Origin: an uncultured Armatimonadota bacterium
GTDB lineage: Bacteria > Armatimonadota > Fimbriimonadia > Fimbriimonadales > Fimbriimonadaceae
Direction: 5' to 3'
NCBI GenBank assembly: GCA_903904815.1
Contig: CAIVDU010000094.1
Span: 1-44,057, forward strand
Length of the DNA: 44,057 nucleotides
Positions 1 to 9,000 of the stretch are shown here, piece after piece. The position numbers were made by a program, and so were the translations under genes. Positions within the stretch are counted from its first letter, which is position 1, and every line of letters begins with the position of its first letter. Under the pieces are notes generated by a model, which was not told where the DNA came from, searched no databases, and saw only the letters and a list, made by a program, of their open reading frames with translations.

Positions 1-139
1 CAGACAACAAAACCCAAAAGCTAAGCCGTCAAAGCCCTCACGGGGTGGCCGAATTCTCTCGGAATTGGTGGCCGGATAACTTTGGAATGGGTGGCCGAAT
101 TAAATTGGAATCGGTGGCCGAATTCGTTGGAATCGCGCA
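1..139. mobile_element. Right end of an IS21-family insertion sequence (body outside window)
   Basis: Four tandem 23-bp units starting with GGTGGCCGRAT (44-135) followed by a GCGCA end match the multiple terminal repeats that I know from IS21-family (IstAB) elements. Bases 1-24 read in frame 1 as a short C-terminal peptide ending in a stop (TAA at 22-24), which could be the tail of IstB, but seven residues cannot prove that. The element boundary is put at the CA near 138-139. Bases 140-340 contain no recognisable gene. The element sits directly beside a defence island, which fits a mobile region. Confidence 0.6.
44..135 (+). repeat. Four tandem 23-bp repeats (transposase-binding type)
   Basis: Units begin at 44, 67, 90 and 113, exactly 23 bp apart. 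Each starts with GGTGGCCG and ends in a GGAAT-type element. The regular period and conserved ends suggest repeated binding sites for an IS21-type IstA transposase. Confidence 0.75.
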
Positions 140-340
140 GCTGTTTTAGTGATTTGAGTGAATGTTCATCAGACGTGTCCCACCACGGAAACGAGATTTG
201 GTCCACCGAGGGGGTAAATGAAGGCTGGAACAATCTCTAGGGGGCGAACTTGGTAAGTTACTTCGACTTCCTTCGAGAAATTCTCCGCACAAAGTGGCGA
301 ACGCAGAACTCAAGAATTTCAGGCTCAATAGCTTTGGACT

Positions 341-357
341 GTCCAGATTGACTGGAC
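341..357 (-). terminator. Hairpin just past the SNF2-like gene
   Basis: The arms GTCCAG (341-346) and CTGGAC (352-357) are perfect inverted repeats around a 5-nt loop. They lie one base beyond the stop codon of the minus-strand gene ending at 359. There is no strong U-tract, so this is a weak terminator or mRNA-end structure. Confidence 0.4.
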
Positions 358-358
358 C

Positions 359-2107
359 CTAAAACAGGGACTCGGAGCAATCGGGCGGACGGATAATTCT
401 AAGAAAGTCCTCGAGGCTTAGCTTCTCGGTGAGAGCCACTTCAATTTCGTCGGGAGTCATGCTCTTGCTATCGATGTAAGTGTCGAAAAGTGCTCGCTTC
501 TCAGAAAGCACTTGCGCGATGCGTTCTTCGATGGTTCCGCGCACGAGGTATCGATAAACGAATACTGTCTTCTTTTGTCCTTGACGCCAGCAGCGATCTT
601 CGGCTTGCAGTTCATTAACGGGATTCCAAGTCCGGTCAAAGTGAAAGACGTAGCTCGCATGTTGCAGATTAAGGCCTCTATCGCATGCCTTAACTGACCC
701 TAAAAGCAGGTCGCTGGAGTGCTGAAATTTGGACAAAACTTCCTGCCTTTGATTCTGGGATAACCCACCGTGATAGAACACGGGAGCGTATTTCGCGAAT
801 TTGTCCTGGAGGAACCTCAGGGCTTCTAGGTCGTGTGCGAAGACGATAGCCTTGTTAGTCTGCCCGGAACCGAGAATGGTGTCCAGCTCCTCTTCAAGTA
901 ACTCAGCCTTCGCGCTTGAGCCGGAAGGGCCGTGAAGGTTACACAGTCGCATCAAAGCGTTGATGATCGAAAATATGTGGATCTTCGTTATTTCGATGCC
1001 CGATTCTTGCAGGGCCTCCCACTTCGCTTGCTCAGCTTCTTGATAGGTCTTGAGCTGGACTCCTTGAAGTTCGGTAATGATAGGCCCAACGTAAAGCTTC
1101 TCTGGTAAGTCAACCAGATGATCGACTTTCCTTCTTCGGAGAAAATACGGCGCGATTCTTGAGTCGATTGTGGCCTTAGATGGTGCCCGGTGCCTCTCGC
1201 GGGCGCTGAACAGTCCGGGGCAAACGAATTCAAAAGTATTCAGTAGATCTTCAGGCTTATTTTCGAGCGGTGTTCCGGTCAGGCACCAACTGCGGTGACG
1301 CCTCAAGTCTCGGACCGAGGAGGTTATTTGCCCAGGGTTCTTTAGCATAGACACATCATCACAAACGACGAGGTCAAAGATCTCTTGTTTGAGCAACTCC
1401 GAGTCGTTGTTGACAATTTGGGGTGTGGTGAGCAGCAGGCCGCTCTGATATTTCCAAATAAGCTTCCGCTCCGTTTTCGGACCATCCACGATTTTTGCTC
1501 TCAGCCCACCAAACTTTTCGGCCTCCGCCTGCCATTGAAGAATGATCGACCGTGGGCAGATTAGGAGAGCTCGGCTGATCCGTTCTTGCTTGAGAAGGAT
1601 CGCGACCGAGGACTGAGCTGTCTTGCCCAGTCCCATGTCATCTGCCAACAGAGCCTCCCGTCGTTCCACGAGAAACTGGACTCCCACCCGCTGGTAGGGG
1701 AAGAGAATCTCAAATCCGGGGACGACATCCGACTCATCTCCCGTAGCAGGGTACAAGCATTCGTACAGAAAGTCGATCGAAACCGGTCTGTCTCGTGGCA
1801 ACGGCAGTTCGGTTTCGAGCTCTTCGAACAGACGCTGCTGAACGCGGGGGCTGATCTCTTCGTCAACCGATCCTGCCTTCTTCCTGGCCCTGAAGAGGGT
1901 GCCGCGGATAGTTGGAGTTGGCAACTCGACCAGATCGAAGGAAATGGCAGGCGTCACCAGAAGGTTCAAGGTCGTAACCCCAGGCTCGCGCAGCCGATCG
2001 CATGGAATCGATCGAAGAGCTGGCTCTCTTAGCCACAATCGGGAGCTTCGAACCAACAGTCGCTGCTTCAGATTTCGCCGCCCAACAGGAATCGTCGGAC
2101 TTCTCAT
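359..2107 (-). CDS. SNF2-family DNA translocase/ATPase with degenerate motif II
   Basis: This 582-residue protein has the two RecA-like lobes of SNF2 ATPases, which translocate on double-stranded DNA. Visible motifs are the P-loop DDMGLGKT (about residues 156-163), motif III LTGTPLEN (about 276), a C-terminal helicase lobe with AIVFAHD (about 420), and motif VI DRCWRQGQ (about 504), which is the Swi2/Snf2 form. Motif II, normally DEAH or DEAQ, reads DDVS (about 250-253), so the catalytic Glu is replaced by Asp. The N-terminal 130 residues match no domain I can name. Its ATG overlaps the stop of the upstream 189-residue gene (ATGA), so the two are probably translated together. It lies in a defence-type island and may act in restriction or DNA surveillance; its substrate is unknown. 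Confidence 0.85.
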   Translation of the reverse strand: MRSPTIPVGRRNLKQRLLVRSSRLWLREPALRSIPCDRLREPGVTTLNLLVTPAISFDLVELPTPTIRGTLFRARKKAGSVDEEISPRVQQRLFEELETELPLPRDRPVSIDFLYECLYPATGDESDVVPGFEILFPYQRVGVQFLVERREALLADDMGLGKTAQSSVAILLKQERISRALLICPRSIILQWQAEAEKFGGLRAKIVDGPKTERKLIWKYQSGLLLTTPQIVNNDSELLKQEIFDLVVCDDVSMLKNPGQITSSVRDLRRHRSWCLTGTPLENKPEDLLNTFEFVCPGLFSARERHRAPSKATIDSRIAPYFLRRRKVDHLVDLPEKLYVGPIITELQGVQLKTYQEAEQAKWEALQESGIEITKIHIFSIINALMRLCNLHGPSGSSAKAELLEEELDTILGSGQTNKAIVFAHDLEALRFLQDKFAKYAPVFYHGGLSQNQRQEVLSKFQHSSDLLLGSVKACDRGLNLQHASYVFHFDRTWNPVNELQAEDRCWRQGQKKTVFVYRYLVRGTIEERIAQVLSEKRALFDTYIDSKSMTPDEIEVALTEKLSLEDFLRIIRPPDCSESLF

Positions 2108-2673
2108 CCTCTGGGGCGCACCTCGTCCATTTCCGCAATTTGACGGAGAACTGTGCGAATGCGATCGAAAGGCGAATACAGGTTCATCTGCCTTTGTGCA
2201 GTCTCCAAAATGCGACGGCCGTTCCCGCCAACGTCATCCACCAGATAGGCGAATACAAAGCTGTTCGGGACCCGCAAATGATCAAGTCTCACAAAATCCA
2301 CTAAGTCCCCTAGCGGCGATACGGATTCTGCGAAAAGTCCCTCGTCCGAAGGAGCCGCTATGAGCAAGGCCGCGGGAGAAATCTGTCCAACGAACTCACC
2401 GAAGAACCGTTTCCCCATGCGGTCTACTTGCAAGACACCGGGCTTCTCCGTCAAGGAGTTGTAAAGGGCTGGCGCCATCGCATCGCTACCAAGGCAAGAA
2501 TGGAGCTGATCGCCATATAGCGTCACTTGAAGTTTCGATGGCCGCGTGGCGTCCGTATGCCTAAATTCGCGCGGCAAACCCCTCTCGTTGGTGACCAAGA
2601 GTCCGCCATAGAAGGAGCCGCCAGGGGACACGTATTCACCAAGATATCCGAGCAGGTGCTTATCTTCGGCCAT
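2104..2673 (-). CDS. Unrecognised 189-aa protein coupled to the SNF2 ATPase
   Basis: I do not recognise this family. The protein is soluble, mixed alpha/beta, and has no signal peptide or membrane segment. The first half is Gly- and beta-rich (YLGEYVSPGG, FYGGLLVTNE), and the C-terminal third is predicted helical. It ends in ATGA overlap with the SNF2-like gene, so it is likely an obligate partner or specificity factor. The start at 2673 is preceded by TATATG at a 7-nt distance and no Shine-Dalgarno sequence, which suggests leaderless transcription. The gene is divergent from the PLD-helicase operon, and a 232-bp shared regulatory region separates them. Confidence 0.7.
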   Translation of the reverse strand: MAEDKHLLGYLGEYVSPGGSFYGGLLVTNERGLPREFRHTDATRPSKLQVTLYGDQLHSCLGSDAMAPALYNSLTEKPGVLQVDRMGKRFFGEFVGQISPAALLIAAPSDEGLFAESVSPLGDLVDFVRLDHLRVPNSFVFAYLVDDVGGNGRRILETAQRQMNLYSPFDRIRTVLRQIAEMDEVRPRG

Positions 2674-2680
2674 TGCAACT

Positions 2681-2686
2681 CATATA
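2681..2686 (-). promoter_or_regulatory. -10 box TATATG for the minus-strand pair
   Basis: On the minus strand TATATG is followed by 7 nt and then the ATG at 2673. Transcription would begin at or next to the start codon, giving a leaderless mRNA. No clear -35 was found. Confidence 0.4.
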
Positions 2687-2835
2687 TTCATCGGAAAGCG
2701 GTACAGCCCGCTGAGCTTAAAGAATAGCGTGAGCGTCGAACGCCCGACGATCGAACCATACGTAAACCAGAAAACAGGAATTGCCAGAACAGCGAGGCCG
2801 CTTACAGTTACTTAGTGCCAAATTGGCCCTCTGCC

Positions 2836-2848
2836 ACATAACGTATGT
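2836..2848. promoter_or_regulatory. Palindrome ACATA-ACG-TATGT in the divergent control region
   Basis: Perfect 5-bp arms surround a 3-bp centre. It lies between the divergent defence operons, upstream of the -10 box at 2893. It is a possible operator, but it is short enough to occur by chance. Confidence 0.3.
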
Positions 2849-2865
2849 GAATATACTGCGGTCGA

Positions 2866-2877
2866 CGCGTACACGCG
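2866..2877. promoter_or_regulatory. Palindrome CGCGT-AC-ACGCG over the -35 region
   Basis: This 12-bp inverted repeat sits where the -35 contacts of the 2893 promoter should be, 15 bp before the -10. A repressor bound here would block transcription of the PLD-helicase/methyltransferase operon. Which protein binds it is unknown. Confidence 0.4.
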
Positions 2878-2892
2878 GCTTCTGAACCTCAC

Positions 2893-2898
2893 TATAAT
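2893..2898 (+). promoter_or_regulatory. -10 box TATAAT for the PLD-helicase operon
   Basis: A perfect TATAAT is followed by 7 nt and then the GTG start at 2906. The predicted transcription start coincides with the start codon, so the mRNA would be leaderless. This also supports the choice of GTG at 2906. Confidence 0.55.
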
Positions 2899-2905
2899 CC
2901 TATTC

Positions 2906-5900
2906 GTGACTCCCGCCGCCACCGAGCCCCTCACGCTCACGAGCATCATCGACAACCTCGGTGACAATACACTGTTTGCGGCAATCAGGGACATCTCAGG
3001 GAACGGAAGAGAGCTCTGGATCGCCAGTGCATTCTTCTCTTTGGACGCCCTGAATCTCATTGGGGAGCACCTTCACGACTTCGAACGTGTGCGGTTGTTA
3101 TTTGGGAGTGACGCCAGCACCTCCCAACGAAGGCAGTTGCTCGCGGCGATGCGAGACCTCTCGGACAAGGACCTGCTCAAGCAGCGTGAAACAGACCCCC
3201 TTCTTGAAGGGCTAAGTCACGCCAAATCCCTCATCGACAAGAATCTTCTGGAAGCCCGTTGCTACACAAGGGACAAATTCCACGCAAAGGCCTACCTAGC
3301 CATCCGGCAGGGCTTCCCGCCATACGCGGGAATTATTGGCAGCGGCAACTTCACCCGGCCGGGCCTTACGCAGAACATCGAGCTCAACGTACATCTGACT
3401 TACGATCAGGCGGATCAACTTCGGACGTGGTACGAGGCTCGCTGGTTAGAAGCTCAGCAAGACGTGGTGACAGATGAGGTTCTAAAGGAGATCGAGCGCC
3501 AGGTCCGCCTGTACGATCCATACATTCTCTACCAGAAAGCCCTCCTCGCATGGGGAGCTTACTACCAGGGACAGAGTCTAGCTGGCGACTCCCTTAAGAT
3601 CAAGCCGCTGCTCGATCCACACCAGGCCCTAGGATATTCCCGTGCTCTAGAGATCATTAACCGTGAACATGGGGTCATGATTTGCGATGGTGTCGGTCTC
3701 GGCAAGAGCTTCATCGCGCTTGCGCTCATGGAACACTTCTGCAGGCTGAAGAAGAACGTGTTACTTATAGCGCCTAAGAGCATCATGCAGGCCAGTTGGA
3801 ACGAGTATCTCGAGAAATTCCTCGACGATTACCGCCAGCCGTACGGCACGATCTTCGAGAAATCGATGACCGATCTGGGTTTCGAAGTCGATGAAGACAC
3901 CACCTCAGAAGCGCTCGCCAAGAAACAGGCTGAGCTGGAAAAGCTCATTGATCGGGTCGATGTGATCGTTGTCGACGAGTCGCACAACTTCCGGACAACC
4001 AACGTTCAGCGGTACATCAATCTGAGGAAGTTGGTCCAGTCAAGTTCAGTTGATCCCGAGAAACGAAAGAAGATCATCCTCCTCACCGCGACTCCGATCA
4101 ACACGAAATTCGCTGACCTAAGTGCGCAGCTCGCGCTTATCTCTCAGGACATCGGCACGCTCGCGGGCTACGAAACAGTGCAGATCACCGCGGCAGCCAA
4201 ACACGCCGACAAGGAAGCAAAGAAGGGCACGGAAGACCAGATGAAGCTGGACTTCGACAGCTTGGCATACGCCACAAACGACGTTCTGGGCAAGGTTCTC
4301 GAATCCATCGTGATTCAGCGGAAGCGCGCCACATGTATCGAACTTGCGGAGGCCGTCGGTAAGACGCTCGTTTTTCCGCACCGAGAGCCGCCTCGGGCCG
4401 TCGAGTACGACCTGAGCGAGTCATGGAAGAACGTGGTTCGCCTCACGCACAAGAGGTTCAAACCCACTGCCGCCTTTCTCAAGGCGATGAAGGAAGAATA
4501 CAGACGTTTAGAGGGCCACAGTGCAAGCCTCAAGCCAGTTAAGACTCCTTCTCGCCAGGATGGGATCAAGTTCGCTGCGTTCCTTCCGGAGCAGTATCGC
4601 ACGACTGGCGAAATCGGCAAGCGCAGTTACCAACAGGAGGTTTTCCTTGCTGGGCTCGTGTTCACCAACACGATGAAACAGCTAGAGAGTAGTCCGGCGG
4701 CCTTTCAAGGAATTCTCCAGAGCCTGGGAACTAGCTTGATGGCCCGGTTAAGCTATGTACTGAAGGAAGAGGCAAATGCAGACATCGAGCCGCACACAGG
4801 GTGGGTAAATACGCCCATAAACGCGCTCGTCTTTTCGGATGGCTTTGAGGACATGGAATCCGGTGAGGACGCGGATCTCAACGGTGAGGAGCTCGACGAA
4901 TGGCTTGAGAAGGTGATCGGCTCCAGGCATCTGCACAAGAAACTGGCCGGATTCACGGAGGAGAATTTCAATGTCGTGAAGTGGAGAAAGGATATTCTCC
5001 ACGACCTCGAATTCCTGCGCGAGATCCACCGTGAGACCATTGAAGCGCGTAGCATGCATGACTTCAAGCTCATTGCGGTTCAAGAAGAGATTCAAAAGTT
5101 GGTGGAAGCCCAAAAGAGGGTCGTGGTGTTCACTCAGAGTCAACGAACTTCGTTTTATCTTGAGAAAGCCCTAATGGAGGCCTTTCCCAAATACTCCGTG
5201 GCACGCATAGACTCTACGGTTCATCCAGACACCCGGGCTGACGTTCTGCACGCTTTTTGTCCAAAGTACAACCCCAAGCCCCGAAAGGGTCACCGAACAC
5301 GAGTGGACATCCTGATATGCACAGATGTTCTCAGTGAAGGTGTGAACATGCAGGAGGCCGAATGCATCCTGAACTACGACATCCATTGGAATCCCGTTAG
5401 GCTCATTCAGCGCATTGGTCGCGTCGATCGTCGCCTTGACCCAAGGAAGAATCCGATTCCTCACAGCTTCAGCATCCTCAACTGCCTTCCGCCTGATGAG
5501 ATCAACGACATCATCGAGCTCGTTGATACGGTGGAAAACCGGACGACGCAAATCAGCAAGACCCTGGGAATCGACCAAGCCTTCTTCAAGTCGAGTGACC
5601 CTGCAGGAACGCTGAAGGAGTTTAACAAGCTCGTCGACGGCGAGCCGTCTGTCATCGACCGAGTCAACGAAAAGTACATCGAAACCTTGGCTTCACCGGA
5701 TCCCGAAACCCTGAAAGCCGTGCAGAATCTACCGCCAGGGGCATTTGGAGTTTGGGAGGATGCACCCGTAAACGGACTTTTCGCTTTATTCGAAATGGTT
5801 GCCGATACCCGGGCAACGACCTCCGACAGGAATCACTTTCGTTCGGTCATCGGTATGCCCGTTTTGGCAACAGAGACCAATGGCAAGATCGACCTCGATG

Positions 5901-6094
5901 CCCCAGGAATCCTAACGATGCTCTCGGCTACCGTGAAGGGCGAGCGTTCAGGCAAGCCGGGGCCGAACGTCCATACCCAGGAGGCCATGCGTAGGATCAA
6001 AACAAAGGTCCAGCAGAGCTTCAGGCGGATCAATCTTCCTGCAACGATCCAGCCGCGTCTAGTCTGCGCGATGGAGCTTCGTACAAAAAAATGA
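2906..6094 (+). CDS. PLD-family nuclease fused to a SNF2-type helicase
   Basis: This 1062-residue protein starts with a phospholipase-D-like domain. The H-x-K half of the HKD motif is at residues 126-128 (FHAKAYL), followed by the typical GSGNFT segment about 20 residues later; only one such motif is visible, so a dimer would be needed for a full active site. A helicase core follows: P-loop GVGLGKS (about 262-268), DESH motif II (about 356), TATPI motif III (about 393), a long insert, and the C-terminal lobe with CTDVLSEG and QRIGRVDR (about 810-845). The family resembles the PLDc_N Snf2-like proteins of restriction-type systems, so cleavage of non-self DNA is inferred. It overlaps the methyltransferase gene by ATGA. 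Pairing of a helicase with a large adenine methylase recalls DrmD-DrmMI of class 1 DISARM, but DrmA, DrmB and DrmC are absent. GTG is the start. Confidence 0.88.
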   Translation: MTPAATEPLTLTSIIDNLGDNTLFAAIRDISGNGRELWIASAFFSLDALNLIGEHLHDFERVRLLFGSDASTSQRRQLLAAMRDLSDKDLLKQRETDPLLEGLSHAKSLIDKNLLEARCYTRDKFHAKAYLAIRQGFPPYAGIIGSGNFTRPGLTQNIELNVHLTYDQADQLRTWYEARWLEAQQDVVTDEVLKEIERQVRLYDPYILYQKALLAWGAYYQGQSLAGDSLKIKPLLDPHQALGYSRALEIINREHGVMICDGVGLGKSFIALALMEHFCRLKKNVLLIAPKSIMQASWNEYLEKFLDDYRQPYGTIFEKSMTDLGFEVDEDTTSEALAKKQAELEKLIDRVDVIVVDESHNFRTTNVQRYINLRKLVQSSSVDPEKRKKIILLTATPINTKFADLSAQLALISQDIGTLAGYETVQITAAAKHADKEAKKGTEDQMKLDFDSLAYATNDVLGKVLESIVIQRKRATCIELAEAVGKTLVFPHREPPRAVEYDLSESWKNVVRLTHKRFKPTAAFLKAMKEEYRRLEGHSASLKPVKTPSRQDGIKFAAFLPEQYRTTGEIGKRSYQQEVFLAGLVFTNTMKQLESSPAAFQGILQSLGTSLMARLSYVLKEEANADIEPHTGWVNTPINALVFSDGFEDMESGEDADLNGEELDEWLEKVIGSRHLHKKLAGFTEENFNVVKWRKDILHDLEFLREIHRETIEARSMHDFKLIAVQEEIQKLVEAQKRVVVFTQSQRTSFYLEKALMEAFPKYSVARIDSTVHPDTRADVLHAFCPKYNPKPRKGHRTRVDILICTDVLSEGVNMQEAECILNYDIHWNPVRLIQRIGRVDRRLDPRKNPIPHSFSILNCLPPDEINDIIELVDTVENRTTQISKTLGIDQAFFKSSDPAGTLKEFNKLVDGEPSVIDRVNEKYIETLASPDPETLKAVQNLPPGAFGVWEDAPVNGLFALFEMVADTRATTSDRNHFRSVIGMPVLATETNGKIDLDAPGILTMLSATVKGERSGKPGPNVHTQEAMRRIKTKVQQSFRRINLPATIQPRLVCAMELRTKK

Positions 6095-9000
6095 TCTCTC
6101 GCGCTCTGCTGGAACAAATCGTCGACTCAGTCTCGCTCGCTGAGTTTCTCGCCACCCCGGAGTCACAGAAAGGTTTGGGGTGGCCGATTGATGCCGAATT
6201 CGCATTTTACGAAGAGCCAGAAATCGCGCAGGGCATAAAAGGCGGGATGCGCGTGAAGGTATCTAGCCTCGTACCCACCGGAGAAGACGGAGAGTGCCTT
6301 GTTGTTCTCGCCGAATTTGAGCAACACTACGTCCGCCGCGATCTACGCAATCTTCTTAGTTCACTACAGAGTCAGATTCGCACCAGTGGAAGGTGGCGGG
6401 GTCGAACTGGTGTTGGGGACACGCTTTTCGTGGTTGCGAGTCCTGGCTATGATGACGTTCGTTTCGTGCTCTTCGAGGAACAGTCGCAACGACAGCCCCG
6501 AATCCGCTCTTTTGGATGGAGCCGCACCAATATAGGGCGCACGATCCTCACTCACAACCTGGAGCGACTCCGCTGGTCTGACCGCAGTAGTTGGGAACGA
6601 GCATGGGACGTCGATGGACTCACCGAAGATTTCTACCAGCGGTTCGTCGAAGTCTTCGATACCATAAAGACGGCAACCAGCCACCCTGGCGGCGAGGCGG
6701 CGAAACATTCTTATGTCCAGCAACTCCTCAATCGCCTACTGTTCCTATCCTTCATCGAGCGGATGGGTTGGCTGCGGCCGCCAAATGGTCAGGCTGATTC
6801 TCATGATTACCTAAAGTGGCTGTGGGATCGTCACCAAGAATCGGTGGAACCCGCGGCGTTCTATCAAACGCTTGTGGCGGCACATCACGCGCCCCGTTCA
6901 TTCAATGGCTTGCTCGGCAAGTTATTCTTCGACGGTTTAGACGATCAGCGCCATTCCGGCATTACCGCCGGTGACGAACTTTATCCCTTGCTTGGTGAGG
7001 TCCCTTACTTGAACGGGGGACTGTTCTCGGAAGAGGCCACGCTAGACGTGCCTGGCGTTTCAATCGCGGACGACGCGTTTGGGGCCCTCTTCAACGAGAA
7101 CTCCGGCCTCTTCAGGTGCTTCAATTTCACCGTCACGGAATCGACGCCTCTGGACCAAGAAGTGGCAGTAGATCCCGAGATGCTGGGCAAGATCTTCGAA
7201 CGGCTCATCATCAAAGGTGAGCGACATCAATCCGGCACCTATTACACTCCGCGGCCAATCGTCGAGTTCATGGTTAACGAGGCACTGAAGGGCTACCTTA
7301 CCGAACGTGGGCTTTTGCCGCAGAAAGCTGCACTCCTAGTCGATCAGGATCGCACAAAGGATCCGGGCACCGGGCTCGCGTTCGATCAAGACGATCTGCA
7401 GGATACGGCGGATTGGCTGAGCCAGGTCAGGGCAGTCGATCCAGCTTGTGGATCTGGCGCCTATCTCCTGATGCTCCTCCAAAGGCTGTTTGACCTGACC
7501 GACCGCGTACAGGTCGTTCAAGGGAAAGGCAATCGAGATGAACATGCGCAGCAGCGTCTGTACAAATTAAAGCTTCAGCTTCTGCAAAACTGTGTCTACG
7601 GAGTCGATCTCAGTGAGACCGCGATTCGAATCGCACGTCTGCGTCTCTGGCTTTCACTCGTTGTAGAGAATAAGGGAGAGAAGCCCGAACCCCTACCAAA
7701 CTTTGACTTCCTTGTGATGCGCGGGGACTCACTCGCCGCACCGTTGAAACCGACGCAAGGGCTGCTCGGCTTCCCCCACGATCAGGTTCAGCAATATACT
7801 GTCCTCAAGAGATCGTACTTTCACCCGGAACCGTGGCAGCCACGCCCCTCTCGATCTGTGATGTCGGAAAAACGCTTCGATATCGCCAGCTTCTTCGAAG
7901 ATGAACTCGCTTCAAGCACTCTCCGAAGCCTTGCCGAAGCCCCATTTGATTGGGAAGTAGACTTCGCCGAGGTCTTCGATCCAGTTATCTCGGCCAAGCT
8001 TCGCCGGGCTCCGGGGTTTGATCTAGTGCTTGCGAACCCCCCTTATGTCAATTCCGGCGAGTTGCTACGGTCTGCGGGTAAGGCATACAAGGACGCCTTA
8101 GTGAAGGCGTTCCCTCGCACTGCGACTGGGACTGCTGACCTCCTAATATATTTCATGGATCGAGCTGTTGACCTGCTGCGCCCAGGAGGTCAGTTTGCGT
8201 TCATAACGAGCAATAAGTGGCTCAAGGCGACGTACGGCCAGAAGCTCCGGGGATCCATGGCGGCACGAACGTGTGTGCAATATCTGATGGACTTTCGCGA
8301 CCTGCCCGTTTTTCAGGGAACTATCGCTTACCCACTCATCACGATCGCGACAAAGCGGCTGGAGGGTGACAAGAACGATGGAAAAACATACTTCATTCCC
8401 GTGACCTCACTCAAGCCTCCGTATCCGGACCTTCAGGCGATTATCTCGGAGTGGGGCAGCGAGTTGGAATCCGGTTCACTAGGAAAAGATGGCACCTGGC
8501 GGTTAGAAGTCGGACAGGGCGGCGACCGGCTCGGAAAGATGCGTGAGCGCGGGGTGCCTTTGTACAAGTACCTTGCCGGCCTAAGAATTTATCACGGGAT
8601 TCAGACCAGCCTAAACGACGTGCGGATCGATCCGGACGGAAGACAGTACGCCAAGGGGGAGGTGGCGCCCCGTGACAGTCGCACGGAGGGTGTCTTTATC
8701 ATCGACGGGAGAAAGCGGGCCGAACTAATTGAGTCCGACCGGCGGAGCGCAGAACTAATTCACCCGTTGGCCGTAGGACGGGACATTCACAAGTGGGTCG
8801 TGGACAACAAGGATCGATGGATGATTGTTACTCCCGTGGGCATACCAATCGATGAGTATCCAGCGATTAGAGACCATCTCGCTAGGTTCAAGGATAAGGC
8901 GGAAGCGAGACGAGAAAAGGGGGACCACTACTGGGAATTGCGACGTTGCGCCTACTATGCCGAATTTGAGAAGCAAAAACTCGTCTATCAGGAAATAGCC

